Origin: Burkholderia latens
Lineage (GTDB): Bacteria > Pseudomonadota > Gammaproteobacteria > Burkholderiales > Burkholderiaceae
Direction: 5' to 3'
Assembly: GCF_001718795.1 (NCBI RefSeq)
Contig: NZ_CP013435.1
Location: 124,001 to 188,000, forward strand
Length of the DNA: 64,000 bases
This document shows, one piece after another, positions 1 to 8,122 of this stretch. The first letter of the stretch is position 1. The number at the start of each line of letters is the position of its first letter. A program made the translations under genes and the position numbers. The notes below the pieces were generated by a model. The model saw nothing but the letters and a program-made list of their open reading frames with translations. It was not told the DNA's origin and did no database searches.

Positions 1-530
1 GTCAGCGGCATGATCAGGAAGTTCTGGAAGGCGGCGAGCTGATCGAACTTTTCGGCCCAGATCCCGGCGATCAGCCCGAGCGTGCCGAGGATCGCAGAGC
101 CCAGCAGCGCGAACGCGAGGATGAACAACGGCGCGGCGAAGTGCGTCGGAATGAACCAGATCGTCACGACGAACACGCCGGCGCCGACCGCGAGCCCGCG
201 CACGACCGACGCAAGCACGTACGCGCCGAAGATGTCCTTGTAGGATAGCGGCGGCAACAGCACGAACACGAGGTTGCCGGTGATCTTCGACTGGATCAGC
301 GACGACGAGCTGTTCGCGAACGCGTTTTGCAGCACGCTCATCATCACGAGGCCGGGCACGAGGAAACTCACGTACTCGACGCCCGGATACACTTCGACGC
401 GGCCCGACAGCGCGTGGCCGAAGATCGTCAGATACAGCAGCGCCGTGACGATCGGCGCGCACACCGTCTGGAACGACACCTTCCAGAAGCGCAGCAGTTC
501 CTTGTAGAACAGGGTTTGAAAACCGCTCAT
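1..530 (-). CDS. ABC-2 type transporter permease (partial, 3' end beyond window)
   Basis: This is the membrane subunit of an exporter of the YadH/NodJ (ABC-2) family. About 176 residues are visible, beginning MSGFQTLFYKELLRFWK; the remainder lies left of position 1. The visible part has the family pattern: a cytoplasmic N-terminus, a first hydrophobic segment, the Pro-Gly containing stretch EYVSFLVPGLVMM, and further membrane segments. The ATG at 528-530 overlaps the stop codon of the upstream ATPase gene as ATGA, so the two are translationally coupled and form one transporter. The substrate cannot be read from the sequence. Location directly after the mla genes suggests, but does not prove, an envelope-related role. 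Confidence 0.85.
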   Translation of the reverse strand, partial: MSGFQTLFYKELLRFWKVSFQTVCAPIVTALLYLTIFGHALSGRVEVYPGVEYVSFLVPGLVMMSVLQNAFANSSSSLIQSKITGNLVFVLLPPLSYKDIFGAYVLASVVRGLAVGAGVFVVTIWFIPTHFAAPLFILAFALLGSAILGTLGLIAGIWAEKFDQLAAFQNFLIMPL

Positions 531-1453
531 GCGAGTCCCTCGACGACTTCTGCTCCGTTCATCACCTGGACGAACACGTCCTCGAGGTCGGCCTTGCGGA
601 CCTCGATCTCGTCGAACGTGCAACCCGCCGCGCGACACTGCGCGAGGATGCGCTCGACATCGTCGTAGTTCGCAAGGCGCAGCAGGTGCTCGCCCGGCGC
701 GCGCGCGGCCGGATCCGTTTCCATCCCGCGCAGCTCGGCCGGCAGCGCGCCGGTCGCGAGCCGCAGGTACAGCTGCAGCCCCGCAAAGCGGCGCAGCAAC
801 GCATCGGTGCGGTCGAGCGCGACGACTTCACCGCGACGCAGCATCGCGATGCGGTCGCACAGCGACTCGGCTTCCTCGAGGTAATGGGTCGTCAGGACGA
901 TCGTGTGGCCCTCGCGGTTCAGCCGCGAGATGAATTTCCACAGCGTCTGGCGCAGCTCGACGTCGACTCCGGCTGTAGGCTCGTCGAGCACGATCACGGG
1001 CGGCCGGTGCACGAGCGCCTGTGCGACGAGCACGCGGCGCTTCATCCCGCCCGACAGCGCGCGCATGTTCGCGTCGGCCTTTTCCGTGAGGTCGAGATTG
1101 GCCATCACTTCGTCGATCCAGTCGTCGTTGCGACGCAGCCCGAAATAGCCGGACTGGATCCGCAGCGTCTCGCGGACGGTGAAGAACGGGTCGAACACGA
1201 GCTCCTGCGGCACGACGCCGAGCGCGCGGCGCGCGCCGCGGAAGTCCTTGACGACGTCGTGGCCGCGCACGGAGATACTGCCTTCATCGGCCCGGGCTAG
1301 CCCGGCGAGGATACTGATGAGCGTGGTCTTGCCTGCGCCGTTGGGGCCGAGCAGACCGAAAAACTCGCCTTCCTCGACCGACAGGCTGACGCCCTTGAGC
1401 GCCTGAAGCGATTTGTAGCGCTTCTTGACGTGACGGATTTCTATGGCTGACAT
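527..1453 (-). CDS. ABC transporter ATP-binding protein, YadG-like
   Basis: This 308-residue protein is the ATPase partner of the adjacent ABC-2 permease. It has a Walker A GPNGAGKTT (about residues 36-44), a signature ALSGGMKRR (about 134-142), a Walker B VIVLDEPTAGVD followed by a switch histidine in LTTHYLEEAE, and a C-terminal tail of about 90 residues typical of drug/lipid-type ABC-2 ATPases. The reading frame is open further upstream, but the ATG at 1453 (MSAIEIRHVKK) fits the family N-terminus. The gene lies about 190 bp downstream of mlaB on the same strand, so it may be read through from the mla operon. Its substrate is unknown. Confidence 0.9.
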   Translation of the reverse strand: MSAIEIRHVKKRYKSLQALKGVSLSVEEGEFFGLLGPNGAGKTTLISILAGLARADEGSISVRGHDVVKDFRGARRALGVVPQELVFDPFFTVRETLRIQSGYFGLRRNDDWIDEVMANLDLTEKADANMRALSGGMKRRVLVAQALVHRPPVIVLDEPTAGVDVELRQTLWKFISRLNREGHTIVLTTHYLEEAESLCDRIAMLRRGEVVALDRTDALLRRFAGLQLYLRLATGALPAELRGMETDPAARAPGEHLLRLANYDDVERILAQCRAAGCTFDEIEVRKADLEDVFVQVMNGAEVVEGLA

Positions 1454-1645
1454 GACTGTGCGCGACGCAACGGCCGCGACGCCTATTCTGTGCTTGCTGC
1501 GAATGAAAATGGGGGCCGGACGCCGATTGGCAGCCCCGCAAAACGCTTGATTATAGGGCAAACCGGCTGGTGGAGCCGACGCGGCAGGCGCGCGGCCGGA
1601 AGCGTGCGCGCGCCGGCTGGCGCGGCAGGCTTCGAGCGGACAGGG

Positions 1646-1921
1646 TCAATGTCGGCCGGTGGGTTCGACGAGGGTGTCGACGCCGTACGCGCGAGCGAGG
1701 CTCGCGAGCTTCGGAGGGAGATTGAGGATGTCGAGGGTGGCGCCGCGCGCGTGGGCGGCGCGTTGCCATGCGAGCAGCACGGCGAGCGCGGACGAGTCGA
1801 ACTGCGTGAGCGCGGCAAAATCGACGGCGGTGGCGCCCGCGTCGATGCGCGCGAGACCGTCCGCGAGCGCGGCCTTCGCGCTCGCGACGGTCAGCGACGA
1901 GCCGGCTGCGAAGCCGCTCAC
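1646..1921 (-). CDS. mlaB: MlaB, STAS-domain subunit of the phospholipid transporter
   Basis: This is a 91-residue single STAS-domain protein. MlaB binds the MlaF ATPase on the cytoplasmic face and is needed for assembly and activity of the MlaFEDB complex. The STAS signature is visible in DFAALTQFDSSALAVLLAW, where the Asp-Ser-Ser-Ala loop corresponds to the regulatory serine/threonine loop of the fold. The start is taken as GTG at 1919-1921 (VSGFAAG) because it overlaps the mlaC stop codon as GTGA and gives the usual MlaB length. A start about 40 codons further upstream in the same frame would read into the mlaC coding region and is unlikely. Confidence 0.85.
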   Translation of the reverse strand: MSGFAAGSSLTVASAKAALADGLARIDAGATAVDFAALTQFDSSALAVLLAWQRAAHARGATLDILNLPPKLASLARAYGVDTLVEPTGRH

Positions 1922-2550
1922 GACGCCTGCTTGCCGGCGGCAAGCTCCTGGTTGCGCTGCGTCAGGAACTTGATCAGGCCGTCGACGCCGCTTTGCTGGA
2001 TCTTCTCGTTGAACTGCTGCTGGTACGTCTGGATCAGCCATGCGCCCAGCACGTTCAGGTCATAAACCTTCCAGCCGTTGGCCGTCTTGTACAGGCGGTA
2101 GTCGATCTGGACCGGCTGGCCGTTGTTCATCGCGATCGTCTTCACGACGACGTCGGTGTCCGCGGGATCGGCGCGGAACGGCGGGTACTGGATCTGCTGG
2201 TCCGGCTTCAGCTGCGCGAGCGCGCCCGAGTACGTGCGGATCAGCAGCAGCTTGAACTGCTCCTGGACCTGCTGTTGCTGGTCGGCCGTCGCCGTGCGCC
2301 AGTTGCGGCCCATTGCGAGCTGCGTGGTGCGGCGGAAATCGGTGTACGGCAGGATGTCCTTGTTGACGATCGAGATGATGCGGTTGGTATCGCCCTGCTT
2401 GATCGTCTGTTGCTTGACCTCGTCGAGCACCTGCTGCGTTGCCGTCTTGATCAGCGCCTGCGGGTTCGACTGGTCGACTTGCGCGTGAGCTGCGCTGCCG
2501 AACGAGAACAGCGCCGCGAATACGGGAATCAGGAACAGTTTTTTCATCAT
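1918..2550 (-). CDS. mlaC: MlaC, periplasmic phospholipid-binding protein
   Basis: This is a roughly 210-residue periplasmic shuttle of the Mla pathway, carrying phospholipid between the MlaA complex in the outer membrane and MlaFEDB in the inner membrane. The N-terminus is a Sec signal peptide (MMKKLFLIPV, then a hydrophobic run ending AAHA before QVDQSNPQ). The body carries MlaC features such as ILPYTDFRRTTQLAMGRNWRTA and the C-terminal WKVYDLNVLGAWLIQTYQ. Two adjacent ATGs are possible starts (2550 and 2547); AGGT just upstream serves either. The gene follows mlaA and overlaps mlaB at its 3' end. Confidence 0.93.
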   Translation of the reverse strand: MMKKLFLIPVFAALFSFGSAAHAQVDQSNPQALIKTATQQVLDEVKQQTIKQGDTNRIISIVNKDILPYTDFRRTTQLAMGRNWRTATADQQQQVQEQFKLLLIRTYSGALAQLKPDQQIQYPPFRADPADTDVVVKTIAMNNGQPVQIDYRLYKTANGWKVYDLNVLGAWLIQTYQQQFNEKIQQSGVDGLIKFLTQRNQELAAGKQAS

Positions 2551-2657
2551 GGTGACCTGCATGAAAAGTCGATGCGAAGGTTGGAGCCGGTAGCTTACGC
2601 GCAAGTTCGCGCACGCTACCGACTGAATCGTTTCCGGCTGTAACGAATGTAAGTTCG

Positions 2658-3635
2658 TCAGTGCAGCTTGATGCTCGGGAAGCGGAAGCCGCCCGGCGCC
2701 GGCGGCGTCATCTGCATCGCCGGCACATTGGTCGCACTCGCCGGGTTCGGCGATTCGGCGCTCCCCGATGCCGGTGCAGCAACGGCCGCGCCCGATGCGC
2801 CCGCGGGCGCCGTCGCGCCGCCGACTGCGGCTGCACCCGCCGCGCCCGCCGCGCCGGTCGCCGCCGGTGCGGGCGCCGCGCCGTCGTCCGGCAGATCGTA
2901 CTTCGGCAGCGCATCGTTGCCCGACGTCGTCGACGCCTCGCCGCGCGCATTGTCGATCAGCATCTGGCGGCGCTGCAGGTACGCGTTGCGTACGAACGAG
3001 TACTTGTCGAGCGCCGCGGCATCGAGCACGTCGCCGGCGCCGAGCAGGTTCGCACGCGTGTTCACGAGGTTCACGCCGAACAGGCCCCAGCTGAGCCCGT
3101 CGGGCTTCACGTACGTGAGCGGATTGCCGACGTAGTCGACGCCGAGGCCGGCCGTGTCGCGCAGCGTGCTCGGTCCGAGCAGCGGCAGCACGAGATACGG
3201 GCCCGACGGCATGCCGTAGCGGCCCATCGTGATCCCGAAGTCGGCCGTGTGCTTCGGCAGCTTCGCGATCGTCGCGACGTCGAACAGGCCGCCGACGCCG
3301 AACACCGTGTTGATCACGACCCGCATGATGTCGCCGACACCGTCCGCGATTCGCAGCTGCACGATGTTGTTCGCCGCGATGTAGACGTCGCCGATGTTCG
3401 AGAAGAAGTTCGTCACACTGTCGCGCACCGGCTGCGGCACCACGTACTGGTAACCCTTCGCGACCGGCTTCAGCGCGTAGGTGTCGACCGTGTCGTTGAA
3501 CTTGTACATCGTGCGGTTGAAGCCTTCGAGCGGATCGCCCTTGGTCGGCGTCTGCACGGTCGCGCAACCGCTCAACGCGGCGACTGCCGCCACGGCGAGC
3601 GCGGCGTGCCTGATGCGGATCGTCTGCATGGTCAT
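2658..3635 (-). CDS. mlaA: MlaA (VacJ) outer-membrane lipoprotein
   Basis: This 325-residue lipoprotein of the VacJ/MlaA family removes mislocalised phospholipid from the outer leaflet of the outer membrane. The lipobox LSGC places the acylated cysteine near residue 24. The core shows the family signatures DPLEGFNRTMYKFND and GPYLVLPLLGPSTLRDTAGL. After the core, the last 100 or so residues are Ala/Pro/Gly-rich low complexity, a tail that enterobacterial MlaA lacks. The gene sits inside the mla operon between mlaD and mlaC; in E. coli mlaA is unlinked. Two in-frame ATGs (3635 and 3629) compete; the second has the better-spaced AGAGGG, so the protein may be two residues shorter. Confidence 0.93.
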   Translation of the reverse strand: MTMQTIRIRHAALAVAAVAALSGCATVQTPTKGDPLEGFNRTMYKFNDTVDTYALKPVAKGYQYVVPQPVRDSVTNFFSNIGDVYIAANNIVQLRIADGVGDIMRVVINTVFGVGGLFDVATIAKLPKHTADFGITMGRYGMPSGPYLVLPLLGPSTLRDTAGLGVDYVGNPLTYVKPDGLSWGLFGVNLVNTRANLLGAGDVLDAAALDKYSFVRNAYLQRRQMLIDNARGEASTTSGNDALPKYDLPDDGAAPAPAATGAAGAAGAAAVGGATAPAGASGAAVAAPASGSAESPNPASATNVPAMQMTPPAPGGFRFPSIKLH

Positions 3636-3661
3636 TACCCTCTTGTCGTTCTCTCGTGTGG

Positions 3662-4222
3662 TTATTGGCCGGCCGCCCCGGACACCGCGGACGCCGGCAC
3701 CGCAACCGGTGCGGGCGCGGCCGGCGTCGCCGGTGCGCCTGCCGCGGGCTTCGCGCCGCCCGCATCGGCTGCCTTGCTGTACAGGAACTGGCCGATCAGG
3801 TTCTCGAGCACGATGGCCGACTGCGTCATCGTGATCGTATCGCCGGCCTTCAGCATTTCGGTGTCGCCGCCCGGATCGAGGCCGATGTACTGCTCGCCGA
3901 GCAGGCCCGACGTCAGGATCTTCGCGGACGAGTCCTTCGGGAACTGGTACTGGCCGTCGACGTCGATCGTCACGACCGCCTGATAGGTGTTGGTGTCGAA
4001 ACCGATCGACTTCACGCGGCCGACGACGACGCCCGCGCTCTTCACGGCCGCACGCGGCTTCAGCCCGCCGATGTTGTCGAATTTCATTCTCACCGAGTAG
4101 GTCGGCTGAAACGACAGCGAGCTCATGTTGCCGACCTTCAGCGCAAGGAACAGCACCGCAAGGAAGCCCACCACCACGAACAGGCCGACCCAGAAGTCGA
4201 GAGCAGTCTTTTTCATCGTCAT
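3662..4222 (-). CDS. mlaD: MlaD, MCE-domain subunit of the phospholipid transporter
   Basis: This 186-residue protein is anchored by one N-terminal membrane helix (residues about 9-28) followed by a single MCE domain. MlaD forms a hexameric ring in the periplasm that conducts lipid between MlaC and MlaE. Visible hallmarks are the pattern KFDNIGGLKPRAAVKSAGV and the later TSGLLGEQYIGLDPGG. The last 30 residues are Ala/Pro-rich and probably disordered. The gene lies 24 bp downstream of mlaE and 26 bp upstream of mlaA, consistent with one transcript. Confidence 0.94.
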   Translation of the reverse strand: MTMKKTALDFWVGLFVVVGFLAVLFLALKVGNMSSLSFQPTYSVRMKFDNIGGLKPRAAVKSAGVVVGRVKSIGFDTNTYQAVVTIDVDGQYQFPKDSSAKILTSGLLGEQYIGLDPGGDTEMLKAGDTITMTQSAIVLENLIGQFLYSKAADAGGAKPAAGAPATPAAPAPVAVPASAVSGAAGQ

Positions 4223-4246
4223 CCCAAAATTTGGCTTGGCTGAGGC

Positions 4247-5014
4247 TTAGCTGAACATCAGCGCGGTCAGCAGGAAATCGAGGCCGAGTACGGCGAGCGA
4301 CGCGAACACGACCGTCTTGGTCGTCGCCCGCGACACGCCCTCGGGCGTGGGCTTCGCTTCATACCCTTGAAACAGTGCAATGAAGGTCACGGCGAATCCG
4401 AACACGATGCTCTTGATCACGCCGTTGCCGACGTCGGCCCATACCTGGACCCCGCCCTGCATTTGCGACCAGAACGCGCCAGGATCGACGCCGATCAGCA
4501 CGACGCCGACGAAATAGCCGCCGAGCACGCCAACCGCGTTGAAGATCGCCGCGAGCAAGGGCATCGCAATGATGCCGGCCCACAGGCGCGGCGCGATCAC
4601 GGTCTTGATCGGATCGACGGCCATCATCTCGAGCGCGGTGAGCTGCTCGCCGGCCTTCATCAGGCCGATCTCTGCGGTGAGCGACGTGCCCGCGCGGCCC
4701 GCGAACAGCAGCGCGGTGACGACAGGCCCGAGTTCGCGCACGAGCGACAGCGCGACCAGCAGGCCGAGCGCCTGCTCGGACCCGTAGCGATTCAGCGTGT
4801 AATAGCCCTGCAGGCCGAGCACGAAACCGACGAACAGACCCGACACGGCGATGATTACGAACGAATAGTTGCCGAGGAAGTGGATCTGCTTCGTGACCAG
4901 CCGCGGCCGGCGCAGCAGCGGGAAGAATTCCAGCACGAGGCGCACGAACAGCCGCGTGCCGTAGCCCGCGCGTTCGAGGCCGCCGATGACGTAACGTCCG
5001 ATCGCGCTGATCAT
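4247..5014 (-). CDS. mlaE: MlaE, permease of the phospholipid transporter
   Basis: This 255-residue inner-membrane protein of the MlaE/YrbE permease family has hydrophobic segments throughout and the conserved stretches [21 protein letters not shown] and [17 protein letters not shown]. It is the transmembrane path of the MlaFEDB lipid transporter. The ATG (5012-5014) overlaps the mlaF stop codon as ATGA, so ATPase and permease are translationally coupled. Length and motif order match the family. Confidence 0.95.
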   Translation of the reverse strand: MISAIGRYVIGGLERAGYGTRLFVRLVLEFFPLLRRPRLVTKQIHFLGNYSFVIIAVSGLFVGFVLGLQGYYTLNRYGSEQALGLLVALSLVRELGPVVTALLFAGRAGTSLTAEIGLMKAGEQLTALEMMAVDPIKTVIAPRLWAGIIAMPLLAAIFNAVGVLGGYFVGVVLIGVDPGAFWSQMQGGVQVWADVGNGVIKSIVFGFAVTFIALFQGYEAKPTPEGVSRATTKTVVFASLAVLGLDFLLTALMFS

Positions 5015-5832
5015 GCGCGCCCTCCGCCGAGCCCGAAATCCGCTGCGAGCGGCGGGCTCGTGTAATGAAATTTGTACGGGCCGTCCGGCGCGCCGTCGAT
5101 GAACTGGCGCACGCTCGGATCGGTCGATGCGCGCAGCTCGTCGGGCGTACCCTGCGCGAGCACGCCGCCATTGGCCAGAAAATACACGTAATCGGCGATC
5201 GCGAACGACTCCGGCACGTCGTGCGTGACGAGGATCGACGTCGCCCCGAGCGCCTGGTTCAGCGTGCGGATCAGGTTCGCGGTGATGCCGAGCGAGATCG
5301 GATCGAGGCCCGCGAACGGCTCGTCGTACATGATGAGTTCCGGATCGAGCGCGATCGCGCGCGCGAGGGCGATGCGGCGCGCCATCCCGCCCGACACCTC
5401 GGACGGCATCAGATCGCGCGCGCCGCGCAGGCCGACCGCGTTCAGCTTCATCAGCACGAGATCGCGGATCAGGTCTTCGGGCAGGTCGGTGTGTTCGCGC
5501 AGCGCGAACGCGACGTTCTCGAACACCGACATGTCGGTGAAGAGCGCGCCGAACTGGAACAGCATGCCCATCTTGCGGCGCAGCGCGTACAAGCCGTCGC
5601 GCGTCTGCGCGCCGACGTCGGCGCCGTCGAACAGCACCTGGCCGCGGTTCGCGCGCACGAGGCCGCCGATCAGGCGCAGCACGGTCGTCTTGCCGCAGCC
5701 CGACCCGCCCATGACGGCGACGACCTGGCCGCGCCCGAAGCGCAGGTTCAGGTTCGACAGGACGAGGCGCTCGCCATAGCCGAAGTCGACGTCGCGAAGT
5801 TCCAGCAGTGTGTCGGTAGGAGTGGGGCTCAC
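5011..5832 (-). CDS. mlaF: MlaF, ATPase of the phospholipid transporter
   Basis: This 273-residue ABC ATPase powers MlaFEDB. It has Walker [10 protein letters not shown] (residues about 42-50), signature VSGGMARR, Walker [14 protein letters not shown] and the switch histidine in VTHDVPES. The frame begins with GTG at 5830-5832; an AAAGGA lies about 11 bases upstream, a rather long spacing. It is the first gene of the mla operon, and a promoter-like TATAAT lies upstream in the gap to thiE. Confidence 0.94.
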   Translation of the reverse strand: MSPTPTDTLLELRDVDFGYGERLVLSNLNLRFGRGQVVAVMGGSGCGKTTVLRLIGGLVRANRGQVLFDGADVGAQTRDGLYALRRKMGMLFQFGALFTDMSVFENVAFALREHTDLPEDLIRDLVLMKLNAVGLRGARDLMPSEVSGGMARRIALARAIALDPELIMYDEPFAGLDPISLGITANLIRTLNQALGATSILVTHDVPESFAIADYVYFLANGGVLAQGTPDELRASTDPSVRQFIDGAPDGPYKFHYTSPPLAADFGLGGGRA

Positions 5833-5864
5833 GGAGCTGACAGTCCTTTTACGCAGAACGCCGA

Positions 5865-5894
5865 ATTATAGGGCCTGCATCGGAATGATGTCGT
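5865..5894 (-). promoter_or_regulatory. Putative promoter of the mla operon
   Basis: On the minus strand a perfect -10 element TATAAT (5865-5870) is preceded at 18 bp by ACGACA, a four-of-six match to the -35 consensus. Transcription would start near 5858, about 25 bp before the mlaF GTG. It lies in the 84-bp gap after thiE, so mla can be expressed independently of the riboswitch-controlled thi operon. Confidence 0.5.
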
Positions 5895-5916
5895 GAAGCC
5901 GTTCCGCGCCCTGCGG

Positions 5917-7041
5917 TCAACGATTGTCAAATTGTGAGGCAAAACATTGCTGCAACGCAACAATCGCAGCCCGATAGTCGGCGGCGCCCGTCACCGCGCT
6001 GACGACCGCGACGCTGCCGACGCCCGTCGCCAGCACGTCCGGCAGCGCGTCGAGCCCCACGCCGCCGATCGCGACGAGCGGCGCTTGGGGGCCCGCGAAG
6101 CACGCATAGCGCGCAATCCTGGCGAGGCCCTGCGGCGGCGCGGCGACTGCCTTGGTCGCGGTCGCGTAGACGGGGCCGAGCGCCAGGTAGCTCGGACGCT
6201 CGTGCAACGCCCGCAACATCTCGTAATAGCCGTGGCTCGACAGCCCGAGCCGCAGTCCGGCCCGCGCGATCGCGGCCAGATCGGCGGTTTCCAGGTCTTC
6301 CTGACCCAGATGAACGCCGTACGCCCCCTCTTCTACCGCGATCTGCCAGTGATCGTTGATGAACACGCGTGCATCGGGATAGCGGCGTCCGGCCGCGACC
6401 GCGCGCGCGATTTCCCGGCGGAGTGCGTCGGGGCCAGCCTCTTTCACGCGCAATTGCACGGTGCGCACGCCGCACTCGAGCACACGCTCGACCCATTCAG
6501 CATCGGGGACCACCGGATAAAGGCCGAGCTGCGCGGGGCACGGCGGGAACGCGGGCTCCGGCGCGGCGGCCAGGCCGGCAACCCGCGGGAACCGTGCGGC
6601 ATCGACGGGCCAAGCGTCGGCATCGCGCGTGTCGTCGCCATCGCGCCATGCGAGCGCGAGCACCAGCGCGTCGATCGGCGCAAAACCGCAGTCGAGGAAC
6701 GCGGCGAGCGCCGCGATCCAGTCGTCCGCGAGCGGATGCGCAGCTTCCAGCGCATGGCGCACGCCCGCGGCGTGCAGGGTCGCGCCGCGCTCGTCGAATT
6801 CGATCGCGACGGCGTCCGCCGAGGCCGGCCGCGATGCCGCCGACACGCGCGCCTGCGCGGCACGGTCCCCGGCCGACACGATCAGCACGTCGCCGTCCGC
6901 CGGCGCCTCGGGCGCCGCGACGCAGAGCCGCCACGGCGTCGTGGCGGCCGGCCAGTCGCCGAGGCGCGCACGAATCCGTTCTGCCGCTTCGGCGAGCTCG
7001 TCGGCCGGCGGCCAGAACGCGTCGGCGAAGCGCGCGCTCAT
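5917..7041 (-). CDS. thiE: Thiamine phosphate synthase with long N-terminal extension
   Basis: This 374-residue protein joins hydroxymethylpyrimidine diphosphate and thiazole phosphate to give thiamine phosphate. The ThiE TIM-barrel occupies roughly the last 200 residues: TVQLRVKE, FINDHWQIA, GVHLGQEDL, ALGPVYATATKA and the phosphate-binding AIGGVGLD are all present. ThiE is normally about 210 residues, so about 165 residues are extra at the N-terminus; I recognise no domain there with confidence. The ATG (7039-7041) overlaps the thiG stop as ATGA, which supports the long form as the translated one. It is the last gene of the riboswitch-controlled thi operon. Confidence 0.88.
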   Translation of the reverse strand: MSARFADAFWPPADELAEAAERIRARLGDWPAATTPWRLCVAAPEAPADGDVLIVSAGDRAAQARVSAASRPASADAVAIEFDERGATLHAAGVRHALEAAHPLADDWIAALAAFLDCGFAPIDALVLALAWRDGDDTRDADAWPVDAARFPRVAGLAAAPEPAFPPCPAQLGLYPVVPDAEWVERVLECGVRTVQLRVKEAGPDALRREIARAVAAGRRYPDARVFINDHWQIAVEEGAYGVHLGQEDLETADLAAIARAGLRLGLSSHGYYEMLRALHERPSYLALGPVYATATKAVAAPPQGLARIARYACFAGPQAPLVAIGGVGLDALPDVLATGVGSVAVVSAVTGAADYRAAIVALQQCFASQFDNR

Positions 7042-7853
7042 GCGGCGCCCCCGTCCTGATGCCAGAACGGCATCCCGACGACCGGCGTGCTCGCGTGCGC
7101 GGTCTCGCGCGCGTCCATCGGCCCGGCGAGGTAGGCCGCGCGGCCGGCCTCGACGCCCTGCGCGAACGCCCGCGCCATGATTTCCGGATGCGTGGCCTGC
7201 GACACGGCCGTGTTCAGCAGCACGCCGTCGAAGCCCCACTCCATCACCTGGCATGCGTGAGACGGCACGCCGAGCCCCGCGTCGACGATCAGCGGCACGT
7301 CGGGCAGTCGCTCGCGCAGCACGCGCAGCCCGTACGGGTTCACGACGCCCTTGCCGGTGCCGATCGGCGCGCCCCACGGCATCAGCGCCTCGCAGCCGAC
7401 ATCGAGGAGGCGCCGGCCGATCACGAGGTCCTCCGTGCAGTACGGCAGCACCTTGAAGCCGTCCTTGACCAGTTGCGCGGCGGCCTCGATCAGGCCCACC
7501 GGATCGGGCTGCAGCGTGTAGTCGTCGCCGATCAGCTCGAGCTTGATCCAGTCGGTCTCGAACACCTCGCGCGCCATGTGTGCGGTCGTCACCGCTTCGG
7601 CAACGGTCTGGCAGCCGGCCGTGTTCGGCAGCAGCGGCACCGCGTGGCGCTTGAGCAGCTCGAAGAAACCGGCTTCGGCGGTGCCGCCGGTCATCTGGCG
7701 GCGCAACGCGACCGTCACCATCCCGGGACGCGACGCGACGATCGAATCGGACAGCGATTGCAGCGACGGATAGCGCGACGTGCCGAGCAGCACGCGGCTT
7801 GTGAAGGTTTCGCCGTACAGCGTGAGCGCGTCGGCGGAAGTGAGGGACGTCAT
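7038..7853 (-). CDS. thiG: Thiazole synthase
   Basis: ThiG (271 residues) makes the thiazole ring from deoxyxylulose phosphate, dehydroglycine (from ThiO) and the ThiS thiocarboxylate. The Schiff-base lysine is expected at about residue 104 in DWIKLELIG, and the phosphate-binding glycines are in VDAGLGVPSHA. Length matches the family. The gene is 38 bp downstream of thiS and overlaps thiE by 4 bp. Confidence 0.96.
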   Translation of the reverse strand: MTSLTSADALTLYGETFTSRVLLGTSRYPSLQSLSDSIVASRPGMVTVALRRQMTGGTAEAGFFELLKRHAVPLLPNTAGCQTVAEAVTTAHMAREVFETDWIKLELIGDDYTLQPDPVGLIEAAAQLVKDGFKVLPYCTEDLVIGRRLLDVGCEALMPWGAPIGTGKGVVNPYGLRVLRERLPDVPLIVDAGLGVPSHACQVMEWGFDGVLLNTAVSQATHPEIMARAFAQGVEAGRAAYLAGPMDARETAHASTPVVGMPFWHQDGGAA

Positions 7854-7891
7854 GTCGATTTCCTGGAGGAGCGTGGGCGAACCGGCGGCGC

Positions 7892-8089
7892 TCAGCCGCC
7901 CGCGACGGGGTGCACCACGTCGAGCTTGTCGCCCGCCGCGAGCGCGCGCGCCGCATGCTGCGTGCGCGCGACGAAATGGCCGTTCAGCGCGACCGCGTAC
8001 GGCGGCCGCGCGCCGTACGCTTCGAGCGCGTCGGCCACCGTCGCGCCGTCGGGCAGCGTCAGTGTCTGTTGATTGATCTGGATGTCCAT
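7892..8089 (-). CDS. thiS: Sulfur carrier protein ThiS
   Basis: This 65-residue ubiquitin-fold protein ends in the obligatory Gly-Gly (HPVAGG), whose terminal glycine is adenylated and thiocarboxylated to feed sulfur to ThiG. The start is the ATG giving MDIQINQQTLTL; the open frame extends 11 codons further upstream, but those residues do not fit the family. It lies between thiO and thiG. Confidence 0.95.
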   Translation of the reverse strand: MDIQINQQTLTLPDGATVADALEAYGARPPYAVALNGHFVARTQHAARALAAGDKLDVVHPVAGG

Positions 8090-8122
8090 GGAGCTTGGTC
8101 GGATTCGATCGGCGGCGCGCAA

